A DNA stretch of 27,721 nt from a virus. The notes under the pieces were generated by a model. That model searched no databases. It had not been told where the DNA came from and saw only the letters and a list, made by a program, of their open reading frames with translations. Both the position numbers and the translations under genes were made by a program. The stretch covers positions 1 through 27,721 of the IMG/VR virus record IMGVR_UViG_3300043434_001346; one strand, 5' to 3'. Every line of letters begins with the position of its first letter. Position 1 is the stretch's first letter. Of the stretch, positions 14,696 to 21,579 are shown piece after piece.

Positions 14696-15634
14696 TCAGT
14701 AGGAAGAGACGTCGTTCACCAGCTCGACGGTGAACATGCGGGCCACGCTGGTGGCCTTGGCGGCTTGCCACTCGAAAGTGGCCTGGATGCCGCCGGGGCC
14801 CGAGATGGAGAGCTTGGGTTTGGGCAGATAGACCTCATGGGCGATGAAGGTCAGGCGGTGATCGGCATCGATCGCGTAGCCAAATGTCAATTCCAGCGGG
14901 GTGTTGTTCGTGGCGGCATCGATCAGCGTGGTGTCGGCAAACCGCACTTCCAGGTTGCCGGTGAGGCTGGCCACCGTCGGGTCCGCGCCGTCAATTTTGC
15001 CGTCGGAGCGAATGGTCTCGATGCGCTCCAGGTTGTTGGCATAGGTCAGCTGCGCCGAGACCACGTTGCCCAGGGCCTGGCCTTCTCGCAGGATTTGGCC
15101 TTGAAACTGGTTGAAGCGCTGCAATTCGCGAGTGGCCGGGGTGTCATCCAGCGTGGTGGTGCGCCGCACCTCGCCTTGGGCCACCAGACCCACCGTGGCA
15201 TTCGCGGCTCCCGAGCGGGCAAAGCCCACCTGCAGGCTGTTGACCATGACGCCGGAAGCGACGAACCAGGCCGGAATATCTGGCAGACCCGTTTCCAGGG
15301 TGAGGCTGGGCAGGCTCGGCTTGCCGGAGGTGAAGGTGTGGGTCACCACGCCCGTTCCCACCGAGGTGGGCTCGCCCAACAAGGCCTTGAGCCACAGGCC
15401 GATGTGGCGCACGTCCAGCGGCACGACCATGTCGCCCTCGACCTCGATCACATCACGGATCGGGGCACTCGGATCGCGCCCCAGACCGATCAGGTCATTG
15501 GCGATCAGCCCCTGTTCGGAGCCGAGAGAGGTGGAGACAAAGGGCAGCTGCCAGTAGCCATTTACCGGGGTGCTGCCATAGGTGGATTCGAACGCGGCCA
15601 AAAGGCTGGCGTTTGCGCCGTAGGCACGGGCCAT
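14696..15634 (-). CDS. Major tail tube protein
   Basis: This 312-residue protein starts MARAYGANASLLAAFESTYG and contains LIGLGRDPSAPIRDVIEVEG and VPLDVRHIGLWLKALLGEP. This is the pattern of phage tail tube proteins found between the terminator and the G chaperone. The tube is a stack of hexamers through which DNA passes. The gene has a clear ribosome binding site (AAGGAG before ATG 15634) in a 25-nt gap, consistent with high expression. It is followed 20 nt later by the G-like chaperone. The C-terminal third (AHEVYLPKPKLSISGPGG) is beta-rich. Identification relies on family resemblance plus order. Confidence 0.82.
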   Translation of the reverse strand: MARAYGANASLLAAFESTYGSTPVNGYWQLPFVSTSLGSEQGLIANDLIGLGRDPSAPIRDVIEVEGDMVVPLDVRHIGLWLKALLGEPTSVGTGVVTHTFTSGKPSLPSLTLETGLPDIPAWFVASGVMVNSLQVGFARSGAANATVGLVAQGEVRRTTTLDDTPATRELQRFNQFQGQILREGQALGNVVSAQLTYANNLERIETIRSDGKIDGADPTVASLTGNLEVRFADTTLIDAATNNTPLELTFGYAIDADHRLTFIAHEVYLPKPKLSISGPGGIQATFEWQAAKATSVARMFTVELVNDVSSY

Positions 15635-15659
15635 AGTTTTTTCTCCTTGGGAAGTGGGT

Positions 15660-16091
15660 TCAGTTCAGTGGCCCGGCACTGCTGTAGTGCAGGACCACGG
15701 GCAGCAGGCAGGCCTTGATGCCGCTCGTGCCTTCGGGGGCCAGTTCATCGAACTTCGGTTGACCGATTTCGGCGTACTCGACGACACCGGCCAGCGTCCG
15801 GTCGGTTTCGATCAGGGTGGCGAGCTCGGTGAGTAGACCGTCCATGCGCGCGTCGCGCGTTCTGGTATCCGGATCAGCCACAAACAGTTCGATGGCCACC
15901 TGGTGCTGCCAGTGGTAAGTCAGTGGCGAGAGCGATACCTCGGGCTCGCCCATCTCGCCGTCGCGCAGAATCGCCATGGCGTGGTCCGCGATGCGCTCGG
16001 GCAAGGCGGCGTTACGTTTGACCATCGTGCCCAGTGACAACTGGCCGAGCACCGCGAACAAAGCACCGATGGCGTTTTCTCTTTGGCTCAT
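15660..16091 (-). CDS. Tail terminator protein (gpU-like)
   Basis: At 143 residues, the protein begins MSQRENAIGALFAVLGQL. It contains YHWQHQVAIELFVADPD, a strand-rich core typical of minor tail proteins that end tube growth and join the tail to the head. DARMDGLLTELATLIETDRT is the helix that usually follows. The ATG overlaps the stop of the DUF6441 gene by 4 nt. It precedes the tail tube gene, as U precedes V in lambda. No direct functional residue can be pointed to; the call rests on size, order and the conserved pattern. Confidence 0.75.
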   Translation of the reverse strand: MSQRENAIGALFAVLGQLSLGTMVKRNAALPERIADHAMAILRDGEMGEPEVSLSPLTYHWQHQVAIELFVADPDTRTRDARMDGLLTELATLIETDRTLAGVVEYAEIGQPKFDELAPEGTSGIKACLLPVVLHYSSAGPLN

Positions 16092-16750
16092 GACGTTGCC
16101 CCTTTGCGGTCGGCTTCATCGAAACGGTTGGCAATGCGCTGGGCCAGCGTGCTGATCCAGCGACGCGCGCTGCGGTCGATGTCGAATTTCTTTTTGAGGG
16201 TCACTTGGGGTACGAGCAAGAACATGGGCACGGTGACCAGCCCTCGGCCGGTGGTTTGGGCCTTTTGTGAGGCGGCCGAGAAACCGCCGCGTTGGCCCTG
16301 GCGGGCGCGCTGGTTTTCTGCGACGAGCAGCGACGGTTTGCCTCGACGGTAGATGAAGCGCAGGCGCTGGCCACGCAACTTTTCCCAAAGACCGGGGGTC
16401 ATGCGTTTGCCGCGTGGGCCTTTGCCGGCAGCCGGCAAGGGAATGGCCAGCCAGAATCCATCCTTGGAACGGATGGTGGCCCCTTGGTCATGCGCACCGA
16501 CAATGACGGGCGCCCGGCTGTAGACCAGGCCCGCCGCCTTGATGCTCAGTTTGCCTTTGGGATAAACCTCACCGCGCCAGGTGTTGGCTAGGCGCTGGCC
16601 CAGGCCCGCACCGGTGATCTGGCCGCGCAGTTCGGTCTTGAGGCCATCGGTCGCCTCCCGGATGGAATGCGTGACCGCCTGTTCGGCAATGCGCACCTCA
16701 TCGGCCAGCATCTGGTCCAAGTCGCCAGACAGGGCAGCTTGCAATCTCAT
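16088..16750 (-). CDS. DUF6441 connector or minor tail protein (gpZ-like position)
   Basis: The 220-residue protein begins with a helical region (LRGQITGAGLGQRLANTWRG) and then IVGAHDQGATIRSKDGFWLA, IPLPAAGKGPRGKRMTPG and RLRFIYRRGKPSLLVAEN. These are features I associate with DUF6441 proteins of prophages. It holds the position of lambda Z between the head-tail joiner and the terminator. It probably helps form the tail-completion interface. It is basic, with many Arg and Lys residues. It overlaps both neighbours by 4 nt, so all three connector genes are likely translated together. The biochemical role of the family is not known to me. Confidence 0.72.
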   Translation of the reverse strand: MRLQAALSGDLDQMLADEVRIAEQAVTHSIREATDGLKTELRGQITGAGLGQRLANTWRGEVYPKGKLSIKAAGLVYSRAPVIVGAHDQGATIRSKDGFWLAIPLPAAGKGPRGKRMTPGLWEKLRGQRLRFIYRRGKPSLLVAENQRARQGQRGGFSAASQKAQTTGRGLVTVPMFLLVPQVTLKKKFDIDRSARRWISTLAQRIANRFDEADRKGATS

Positions 16751-17094
16751 ACCGGCGCTCCTGTGAGCGTCCAGATCAAGCGGTCCCGATCCGCCAATGG
16801 CTCACCCACCACCTGGTAGGTCTGGCCAGCAACAGTGAAGCACTCGCCCTCGCGAGGATCAGTCACGTCACGGGCCATCACATCGAAACGGTGGGTGGCC
16901 ACCACCAGCCGGGTGTCGCCGAAGGACTCGACGACATCCGGTGTCTTGGCGATGACGCGCGTGGCAATCTCCACCCCATCGGCACGCCGGTAGCTGCCCG
17001 GCCTGCCGAGGTGCAGAAAGCTGCTGGCCAGTAGGCGGATGAAGGGATTAACTGGATTGGGTTGATCGGGATTAGGCTGCACCGGATCGCCCAT
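16747..17094 (-). CDS. Head-tail joining protein (gpFII-like position)
   Basis: This 115-residue protein has a Pro/Asn-rich N-terminus (MGDPVQPNPDQPNPVNPF). A compact beta domain with GVEIATRVIAKTPDVVESFG and FTVAGQTYQVVGEPLADRDR follows. The size and beta fold fit small head-completion or joining proteins of lambdoid phages. The ATG at 17094 shares one base with the capsid stop (TGATG), so translation is coupled to the capsid gene. An alternative start at 17136 lies inside the capsid gene and adds a non-conserved extension, so I rejected it. The proline-rich head is unusual and may be a flexible arm. Confidence 0.7.
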   Translation of the reverse strand: MGDPVQPNPDQPNPVNPFIRLLASSFLHLGRPGSYRRADGVEIATRVIAKTPDVVESFGDTRLVVATHRFDVMARDVTDPREGECFTVAGQTYQVVGEPLADRDRLIWTLTGAPV

Positions 17095-18110
17095 CACGCC
17101 ATGATCAGCTTGACCAGCACACCCGGGCGGTGGCACATCGGCAGTGGGTTGCTCTGGGTGTGCAGATCCGTGCCGCGATCAAACTTGCGTGGCTCCTGCT
17201 TGGCGTAGATGGCCTGACCCAGCGTATTCACCGTCTCGTTGAAATCGGCCGGGGCGAAATAGGTGGCAAAGGTGTCGACCGTCCCCAGCGGGAAGGCATG
17301 GGCTTCGCCCTCGGCAATGAAGTCGCGCGTCTGAGCGGCGCCTGCCCCGTCGAGATAGCTTGCTTTGCCCAGATATTCCTCGAAGACGATGCCGCCAAAC
17401 GCAAAGCCATTGCGCACGTCGTCACGCAACATGGCGCCCTGGGCATAGTTCTCATAGGCCTTCTCGACCTTGGCGTGGCCGGTGAGCTTGGCAAAGAAAC
17501 TGGGCGAGCACAGCACGCGCACGCCGGTCATGAATTCCCCGCGCAGGTTCTCGGTGATGCCGCGCAACACATCCGCACACTTGTTGCGCACATTGGTGGT
17601 GTCCGCATTGAGCTGGAAATTGACCGTGCTCGGGTTGAGCTTGAAGACCTCGAACAGGTCATGCAGCACACTGCCGTCAGCATCGAGGATGACGCCCTTC
17701 AATGCCCCCATACGCAGATGCTCCAGGGTGATAGCGTGTTTGTTGCGCATCGATTCCAGATGCTGCGCCAGTACCTGCGCCACGGTGTCCATCTCGGTCT
17801 CAGAGCCGAAGGCGCGCACGCCCTGAACTTCTTCCGGCAGGACCACGTCTTCCAACGGAATGTGCGGAATCACGAAGGAATGCAACTGGCGCTTGTCGTG
17901 CTTGTTCTGGGTCGCTGCGCTGCCTACCGGCAGGCTGGGCAGCAGATTCAGCGTGCCATTGCGCGACTCGATCACCACCGAGCGGGTACGTACCGGCTTG
18001 GCCGGGAACAGATTGAGTTCCTCCAGTCGGCCGTAGCGGTTGGGGATGAGGTTGATGGCGGCAGTGAGGCTGGCCATCGAGAACCCGGGATTCTGGAAAG
18101 GGTTTTGCAT
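17094..18110 (-). CDS. Major capsid protein (lambda gpE family)
   Basis: The 338-residue protein matches the gpE family in length and pattern. The N-terminus MASLTAAINLIPNRYGRLEE is followed by RSVVIESRNGTLNLLPSLP, HSFVIPHIPLEDVVLPEEVQ and later LRMGALKGVILDADGS. Near the end are HAFPLGTVDTFATYFAPADF and FDRGTDLHTQSNPLPMCHRP, both very typical of this family. It forms the icosahedral shell (HK97 fold). It follows the decoration protein after an 86-nt gap containing a hairpin, and its stop overlaps the joiner start. This is one of the most secure calls in the window. Confidence 0.95.
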   Translation of the reverse strand: MQNPFQNPGFSMASLTAAINLIPNRYGRLEELNLFPAKPVRTRSVVIESRNGTLNLLPSLPVGSAATQNKHDKRQLHSFVIPHIPLEDVVLPEEVQGVRAFGSETEMDTVAQVLAQHLESMRNKHAITLEHLRMGALKGVILDADGSVLHDLFEVFKLNPSTVNFQLNADTTNVRNKCADVLRGITENLRGEFMTGVRVLCSPSFFAKLTGHAKVEKAYENYAQGAMLRDDVRNGFAFGGIVFEEYLGKASYLDGAGAAQTRDFIAEGEAHAFPLGTVDTFATYFAPADFNETVNTLGQAIYAKQEPRKFDRGTDLHTQSNPLPMCHRPGVLVKLIMA

Positions 18111-18127
18111 GAGAGGGCTCCAATAAA

Positions 18128-18158
18128 AGGAACGGCCCGCGGGGTGACCGGCGGGCCG
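18128..18158 (-). terminator. GC-rich hairpin between decoration and capsid genes
   Basis: On the minus strand CGGCCCGC (18158-18151) and GCGGGCCG (18140-18133) form a perfect 8-bp stem with a 10-nt loop. TTCCTTTTATT follows, about 20 nt before the capsid ATG. It resembles a partial terminator. It may equally stabilise or separate the capsid message, since full termination here would block all tail genes. Confidence 0.5.
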
Positions 18159-18196
18159 ATGAGATGATGGAAAGGAATTTTTGAGGTAGCCGGGGG

Positions 18197-18574
18197 TCAG
18201 GCAGCGTTGCGAACCAGAATGCCCAGATCACGCAATTGCACGATGGCGGCTGACTTCTGCTCAGCCGTGATGGTCTCCGGCCAGATCAGGGCATCGCGCA
18301 AGACGATGGCGTGATGGACCACCACCAGGGCGTCCGGGTTGTCGTCGGTGGTGGCATCGCAGTTGTTGAGAAGGACGCCTGATGCCTGGTTGAGTGAACC
18401 GGTGTCGGCTGGATCGAGTGGGGCGATTTTGCCGGTCGCCGTATCGGTGGCGATGACGGTACCCAGCGTCAGGTTGTGGCCCGCGGAGAGAGTGAGGCGT
18501 TCGCGGGAATAGCGGTCTTCTGCTTCGAAGCGCAGCAGGTCGGCCAAGTCGTGCGGTTGAGTGATGACGGACAT
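18197..18574 (-). CDS. Head decoration protein (lambda gpD family)
   Basis: This 125-residue protein starts MSVITQPHDLADLLRFEAED. It carries GHNLTLGTVIATDTATGKIA and LNQASGVLLNNCDATTDD, then LVVVHHAIVLRDALIWPE. These are the marks of the bacteriophage head decoration family. gpD-like trimers bind the expanded capsid and stabilise it against internal DNA pressure. It begins 15 nt after the protease/scaffold gene and precedes the capsid gene, as in lambda (C-Nu3-D-E). It is slightly longer than lambda gpD (110 residues). There is nothing abnormal in the sequence. Confidence 0.88.
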   Translation of the reverse strand: MSVITQPHDLADLLRFEAEDRYSRERLTLSAGHNLTLGTVIATDTATGKIAPLDPADTGSLNQASGVLLNNCDATTDDNPDALVVVHHAIVLRDALIWPETITAEQKSAAIVQLRDLGILVRNAA

Positions 18575-18589
18575 GGGGGAGTTCCTTTC

Positions 18590-18934
18590 TTAAGCGGTGC
18601 CGGTGAGTTTTTTGACGGCAGCGACGATGGGCGAAGTCTCGGTATGCGATGGCATCGCCGTGCCGGCATCGACGGTGATGGTCGATCGGATGGCCGTTGC
18701 TTCGGTCTGGGCTGCACGTGCATCGATCAGCGCGCGGCGCACCTCGGCTTCAGTCTTGCCAGCCGCGATGAATTGAGCCGTACGGTCGGGACAACCGGCC
18801 AGCATGCACACTTCGGCAATGGCCTGCGCGCTTTGGGTCACTTCACGGCGGGCCTGTGCAACCAGAACAGCGGCTTCGTCGACGCCAATGGTTTCGGTCA
18901 AGGTTTCTTCGGGGGTGTCTTGTGGGTCAGACAT
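18590..18934 (-). CDS. Nested scaffold protein (Nu3-like), internal start in the protease gene
   Basis: An in-frame ATG within the protease gene starts MSDPQDTPEETLTETIGVDE and would give 114 residues ending KKLTGTA. AGGAG lies 7 nt upstream, a strong ribosome binding site where none is needed for the long product. The segment is acidic and helical, as scaffolds are. It begins just after the protease domain ends at a proline-rich break. In lambda, Nu3 scaffold is made in the same way from inside gene C. Seen: start and binding site. Inferred: separate expression and scaffold role. Confidence 0.72.
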   Translation of the reverse strand: MSDPQDTPEETLTETIGVDEAAVLVAQARREVTQSAQAIAEVCMLAGCPDRTAQFIAAGKTEAEVRRALIDARAAQTEATAIRSTITVDAGTAMPSHTETSPIVAAVKKLTGTA

Positions 18935-19837
18935 GATTAACTCCTGTGGAGGATATGCCGCCTCAGCACTGATGACGCCCCGCACCTGAGACGGCGGATG
19001 GGTAAGGGCGTTTTTTGGGGCGTTGATGAATCGATGGAATTCGGCCAGCGTGGACTCCAGCGTCTGGACACCATCGGCAAGCCCCTGGGTCACGGCATTG
19101 CCGCCGAAATACAGGCCGGCCTCGGTGGCGCGAACCGCATTAAGCTTCAGGCCACGCATGGCTGCGACGTGTTCGGTAAAGATCGCGTAGAGCCGATCGA
19201 CCTCGCTTTGCAGCTCAGTCTTGGCGCTGTCCGACAAAGGCTCGTGTGGCGAGTAGTCGTTCTTGTGGGCGCCCGCCGTGATGGCTGTGTAGCGATACCC
19301 GTCATTGGCATCCTTGACCGACTGGTCGACATGCAACGCGATGACGCCGATGGAGCCGACGCCACCCGTTTCCGTCACAAATAGGCGCTGTGCGCTGGCC
19401 GCAATGGCATAGGCCGCCGAATACGCGGCATCGTTGGCCACCGCCCAGACAGGTTTGATGGCCGTCGCCTCACGCACGCGGCGCGCCAACTCGAAACTGC
19501 CCGAAGCTTCTCCACCAGGAGAATCGATGTCCAGCAGGATGCCGCTGACCTGCGGGTCGGCCAGGGCGGAGTCCAGCATGGCCGCGATCTCGCCATAGGA
19601 GGTCAGGCCCGACGCAGCCTCAAGACCGAGCGCGCGTTTGACGAGGGTACCGTGAACCGGGATGACCGCGATACCGGCAGGCGTTGCTGTTGCAGGTTTT
19701 GGCGCGGGTAGAGCCAGATCAACGGCCGGCACAGCCAACCTCAGGCGTTCGCCCATCACCGCCAGAATGACGTCGAGTTTGGCCCGATGAACGAGCAAGG
19801 GCGTCCCGAACAAGCGGGAAGCAAGGTGAGGCAGCAT
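18590..19837 (-). CDS. S49-family head maturation protease with C-terminal scaffold (gpC-like)
   Basis: The 415-residue protein belongs to the SppA/ClpP-like S49 serine peptidases. A beta strand near IPVHGTLV leads into ILLDIDSPGGEASGS. The predicted nucleophile is Ser140 in ANDAAYSAAYAIA and the general base Lys192 in AGAHKNDYSPHEP. The GGVGSIGVIALHVDQS motif lies between them. It processes head proteins inside the prohead and cleaves itself. Residues about 302-415 are helical and also form the nested scaffold. The gene starts 3 nt after the portal stop with GGAG upstream. Both catalytic residues are intact and the length is normal for the family. Confidence 0.92.
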   Translation of the reverse strand: MLPHLASRLFGTPLLVHRAKLDVILAVMGERLRLAVPAVDLALPAPKPATATPAGIAVIPVHGTLVKRALGLEAASGLTSYGEIAAMLDSALADPQVSGILLDIDSPGGEASGSFELARRVREATAIKPVWAVANDAAYSAAYAIAASAQRLFVTETGGVGSIGVIALHVDQSVKDANDGYRYTAITAGAHKNDYSPHEPLSDSAKTELQSEVDRLYAIFTEHVAAMRGLKLNAVRATEAGLYFGGNAVTQGLADGVQTLESTLAEFHRFINAPKNALTHPPSQVRGVISAEAAYPPQELIMSDPQDTPEETLTETIGVDEAAVLVAQARREVTQSAQAIAEVCMLAGCPDRTAQFIAAGKTEAEVRRALIDARAAQTEATAIRSTITVDAGTAMPSHTETSPIVAAVKKLTGTA

Positions 19838-19840
19838 GAA

Positions 19841-21358
19841 CTACTCCAGAGGGGGTTCGGTTGAAAGGTCGGTCGCAGTGCCTGCACTGGCCGACGGTGG
19901 CGGGGTGGTAGCGGGCATGGGTTGGTCGTAGCGGGGGTCCGAATCGAAGACCAATCCCAGGTCATCGGCCCGTGCGTTGTCGGCGGCGATTTCCCGGTCC
20001 ACGTCCTCAGCGTCGTAGCCGTTACCAGAGATCGCTTCCGAGCGACTCATGAGGCCCGCGCGAATGGCGAGCTTCATGGCGTTGTATTCTTTTTGCGGAT
20101 CCACCCACTTCCAACCCTGGGGGATCCACTTGGCCGCCTGGTATTGGCGCTGAGATTGGCGATATCCAGGCAAATTGAGCTCGCCTTCGAGCACCGCCTG
20201 ATCCATCCAGGCGCGCCAGATCGGCCGGCACAACTGGTGCACGATCACGCCATGCTGCAAGGCTTCGCAGCGGCGGCGAAACTCCAGCAGGCCAGCGCGA
20301 ATGGAGGAGTAATTCACTTGCGTGAGGTCACCCGTGAGCATCTCGTAGGTGATGCCCATGGCAGCGGCCACCGCGCGGAACTGCTGGCGCATGAATTCGG
20401 CGTAAGACGATCCCACATCAGCAGGGGCTGAGAACTTGATGTCTTCGCCTGGCTCCAGGATTTGCAGCGTGCCAGGCTCCATGCCCGCGAGCGCCACACC
20501 GTTGGCATCTGCCGCCGACTCGCCCATCAGGTTGTCTTCGGGGGCCATGCGGGTGATGAAGCCAGCGAACATCGCCGCCGTCTTCTTCCTCACCAACTCT
20601 GCGTCGTCGTACTGATCCAGCTCGTTGAGCTTCACGAGCGCCCGGGTGAGCCACGGCTCGCCCCGAATCTGGCCGGGACGCAGCGGGCGGAACAGGTGGA
20701 TGACTTCACTGGCGTCCACCCGAACCGTGTCCATGCCACCGCCGCCGGCACTGCCGGACATCGGTGCCAGCAACCCATCGTTGGGATGCGATCGGTACAG
20801 GTGGTAAGCCACCCGCCGACCCAGACGGTCGAACTCGATGCCAGCGCGAATGACGTTACCGCCGGGCAGATCCCGGTTCATGGTGGTTGGCAGGTGCTCG
20901 GCTTCCAGCACCTGGATCTGCAGCGCCACCGGCAGACCATCTTCGGTGCGGCGGTAACGCAGTCGGATCAGTGCCTCGCCGCCTTCGAGCATGGCGCGGG
21001 TGGCCAGGGCCTGCAGACCGTAGAAGTCGGTCAGCCCTGCCGCATCGGCCTGCTCGCACCAGTCCCACCATAGGCTGTGGATGGCTTCGCGGGTGGTCTG
21101 GTCCTGGACCATGCTCTGCGGCTTGATACCGGTGCCGATGGCGTTCGCCACAAAGGCTTCGATGCCAGCCGCTGCCCAGGCGTTACGCCTGACCAGATCA
21201 CGGCTTTTGGCGCGCAGTTCGTCTTGGGCCAGCGACAGGGCTGCCACCGCACCGGGATTGCTGGGCATCCAGGCCAGGGCACGGCGACCACCGCCGGTGC
21301 CGTCATAGACCGGTGTGCCGCCGAACATGCGGCGACGCAGACTTTTGAACCAGGCCAT
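19841..21358 (-). CDS. Portal protein (lambda gpB family)
   Basis: The 505-residue protein carries the lambda portal signature. An Arg-rich start (MAWFKSLRRRMFGG) is followed by ARSKSRDLVRRN-like ELRAKSRDLVRRNAWAAAGI. GIKPQSMVQDQTTREAIHSL, VIHLFRPLRPGQIRGEPWLT and PGEDIKFSAPADVGSSYAEF come next, and late in the chain NYSSIRAGLLEFRRRCEALQ. Twelve copies form the channel at one capsid vertex through which DNA enters and leaves. The ATG shares one base with the stop of the gpW-like gene. The C-terminus is a disordered Pro/Ser/Thr-rich tail. The family call is firm. Confidence 0.94.
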   Translation of the reverse strand: MAWFKSLRRRMFGGTPVYDGTGGGRRALAWMPSNPGAVAALSLAQDELRAKSRDLVRRNAWAAAGIEAFVANAIGTGIKPQSMVQDQTTREAIHSLWWDWCEQADAAGLTDFYGLQALATRAMLEGGEALIRLRYRRTEDGLPVALQIQVLEAEHLPTTMNRDLPGGNVIRAGIEFDRLGRRVAYHLYRSHPNDGLLAPMSGSAGGGGMDTVRVDASEVIHLFRPLRPGQIRGEPWLTRALVKLNELDQYDDAELVRKKTAAMFAGFITRMAPEDNLMGESAADANGVALAGMEPGTLQILEPGEDIKFSAPADVGSSYAEFMRQQFRAVAAAMGITYEMLTGDLTQVNYSSIRAGLLEFRRRCEALQHGVIVHQLCRPIWRAWMDQAVLEGELNLPGYRQSQRQYQAAKWIPQGWKWVDPQKEYNAMKLAIRAGLMSRSEAISGNGYDAEDVDREIAADNARADDLGLVFDSDPRYDQPMPATTPPPSASAGTATDLSTEPPLE

Positions 21359-21579
21359 CAGAGCGCCTTGCCCGTGGTTATACGGATCTGGCGGGATTTG
21401 GGTGCGCCGGAATCACGAGCCATGGTGGCCTCGACCTCGGCGATCGCAGCCTTCAAATCGGCCACGCTGCGGTACTCGATGCTTTTGCCTTCATAGGTCA
21501 CGCGGTGCTCGCCGCTGGCCAGGGCTTCTCGCAAGGCCTGCAGGTGTTCTGGTGTGTAGGTCATGTTCAGGTCATCCAT
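21358..21579 (-). CDS. gpW-like head-tail joining protein
   Basis: This 73-residue protein, MDDLNMTYTPEHLQALREAL to ITTGKAL, contains VTYEGKSIEYRSVADLKAAI. This is the helix-hairpin-helix pattern of the lambda W (gpW/gp25) family that sits under the portal and lets tails attach. It lies between large terminase and portal exactly as W does in lambda. The start at 21579 overlaps the last 13 nt of the terminase gene and has GAGAAG close upstream. The open frame continues far upstream but only as a shadow of the terminase gene. Confidence 0.85.
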   Translation of the reverse strand: MDDLNMTYTPEHLQALREALASGEHRVTYEGKSIEYRSVADLKAAIAEVEATMARDSGAPKSRQIRITTGKAL

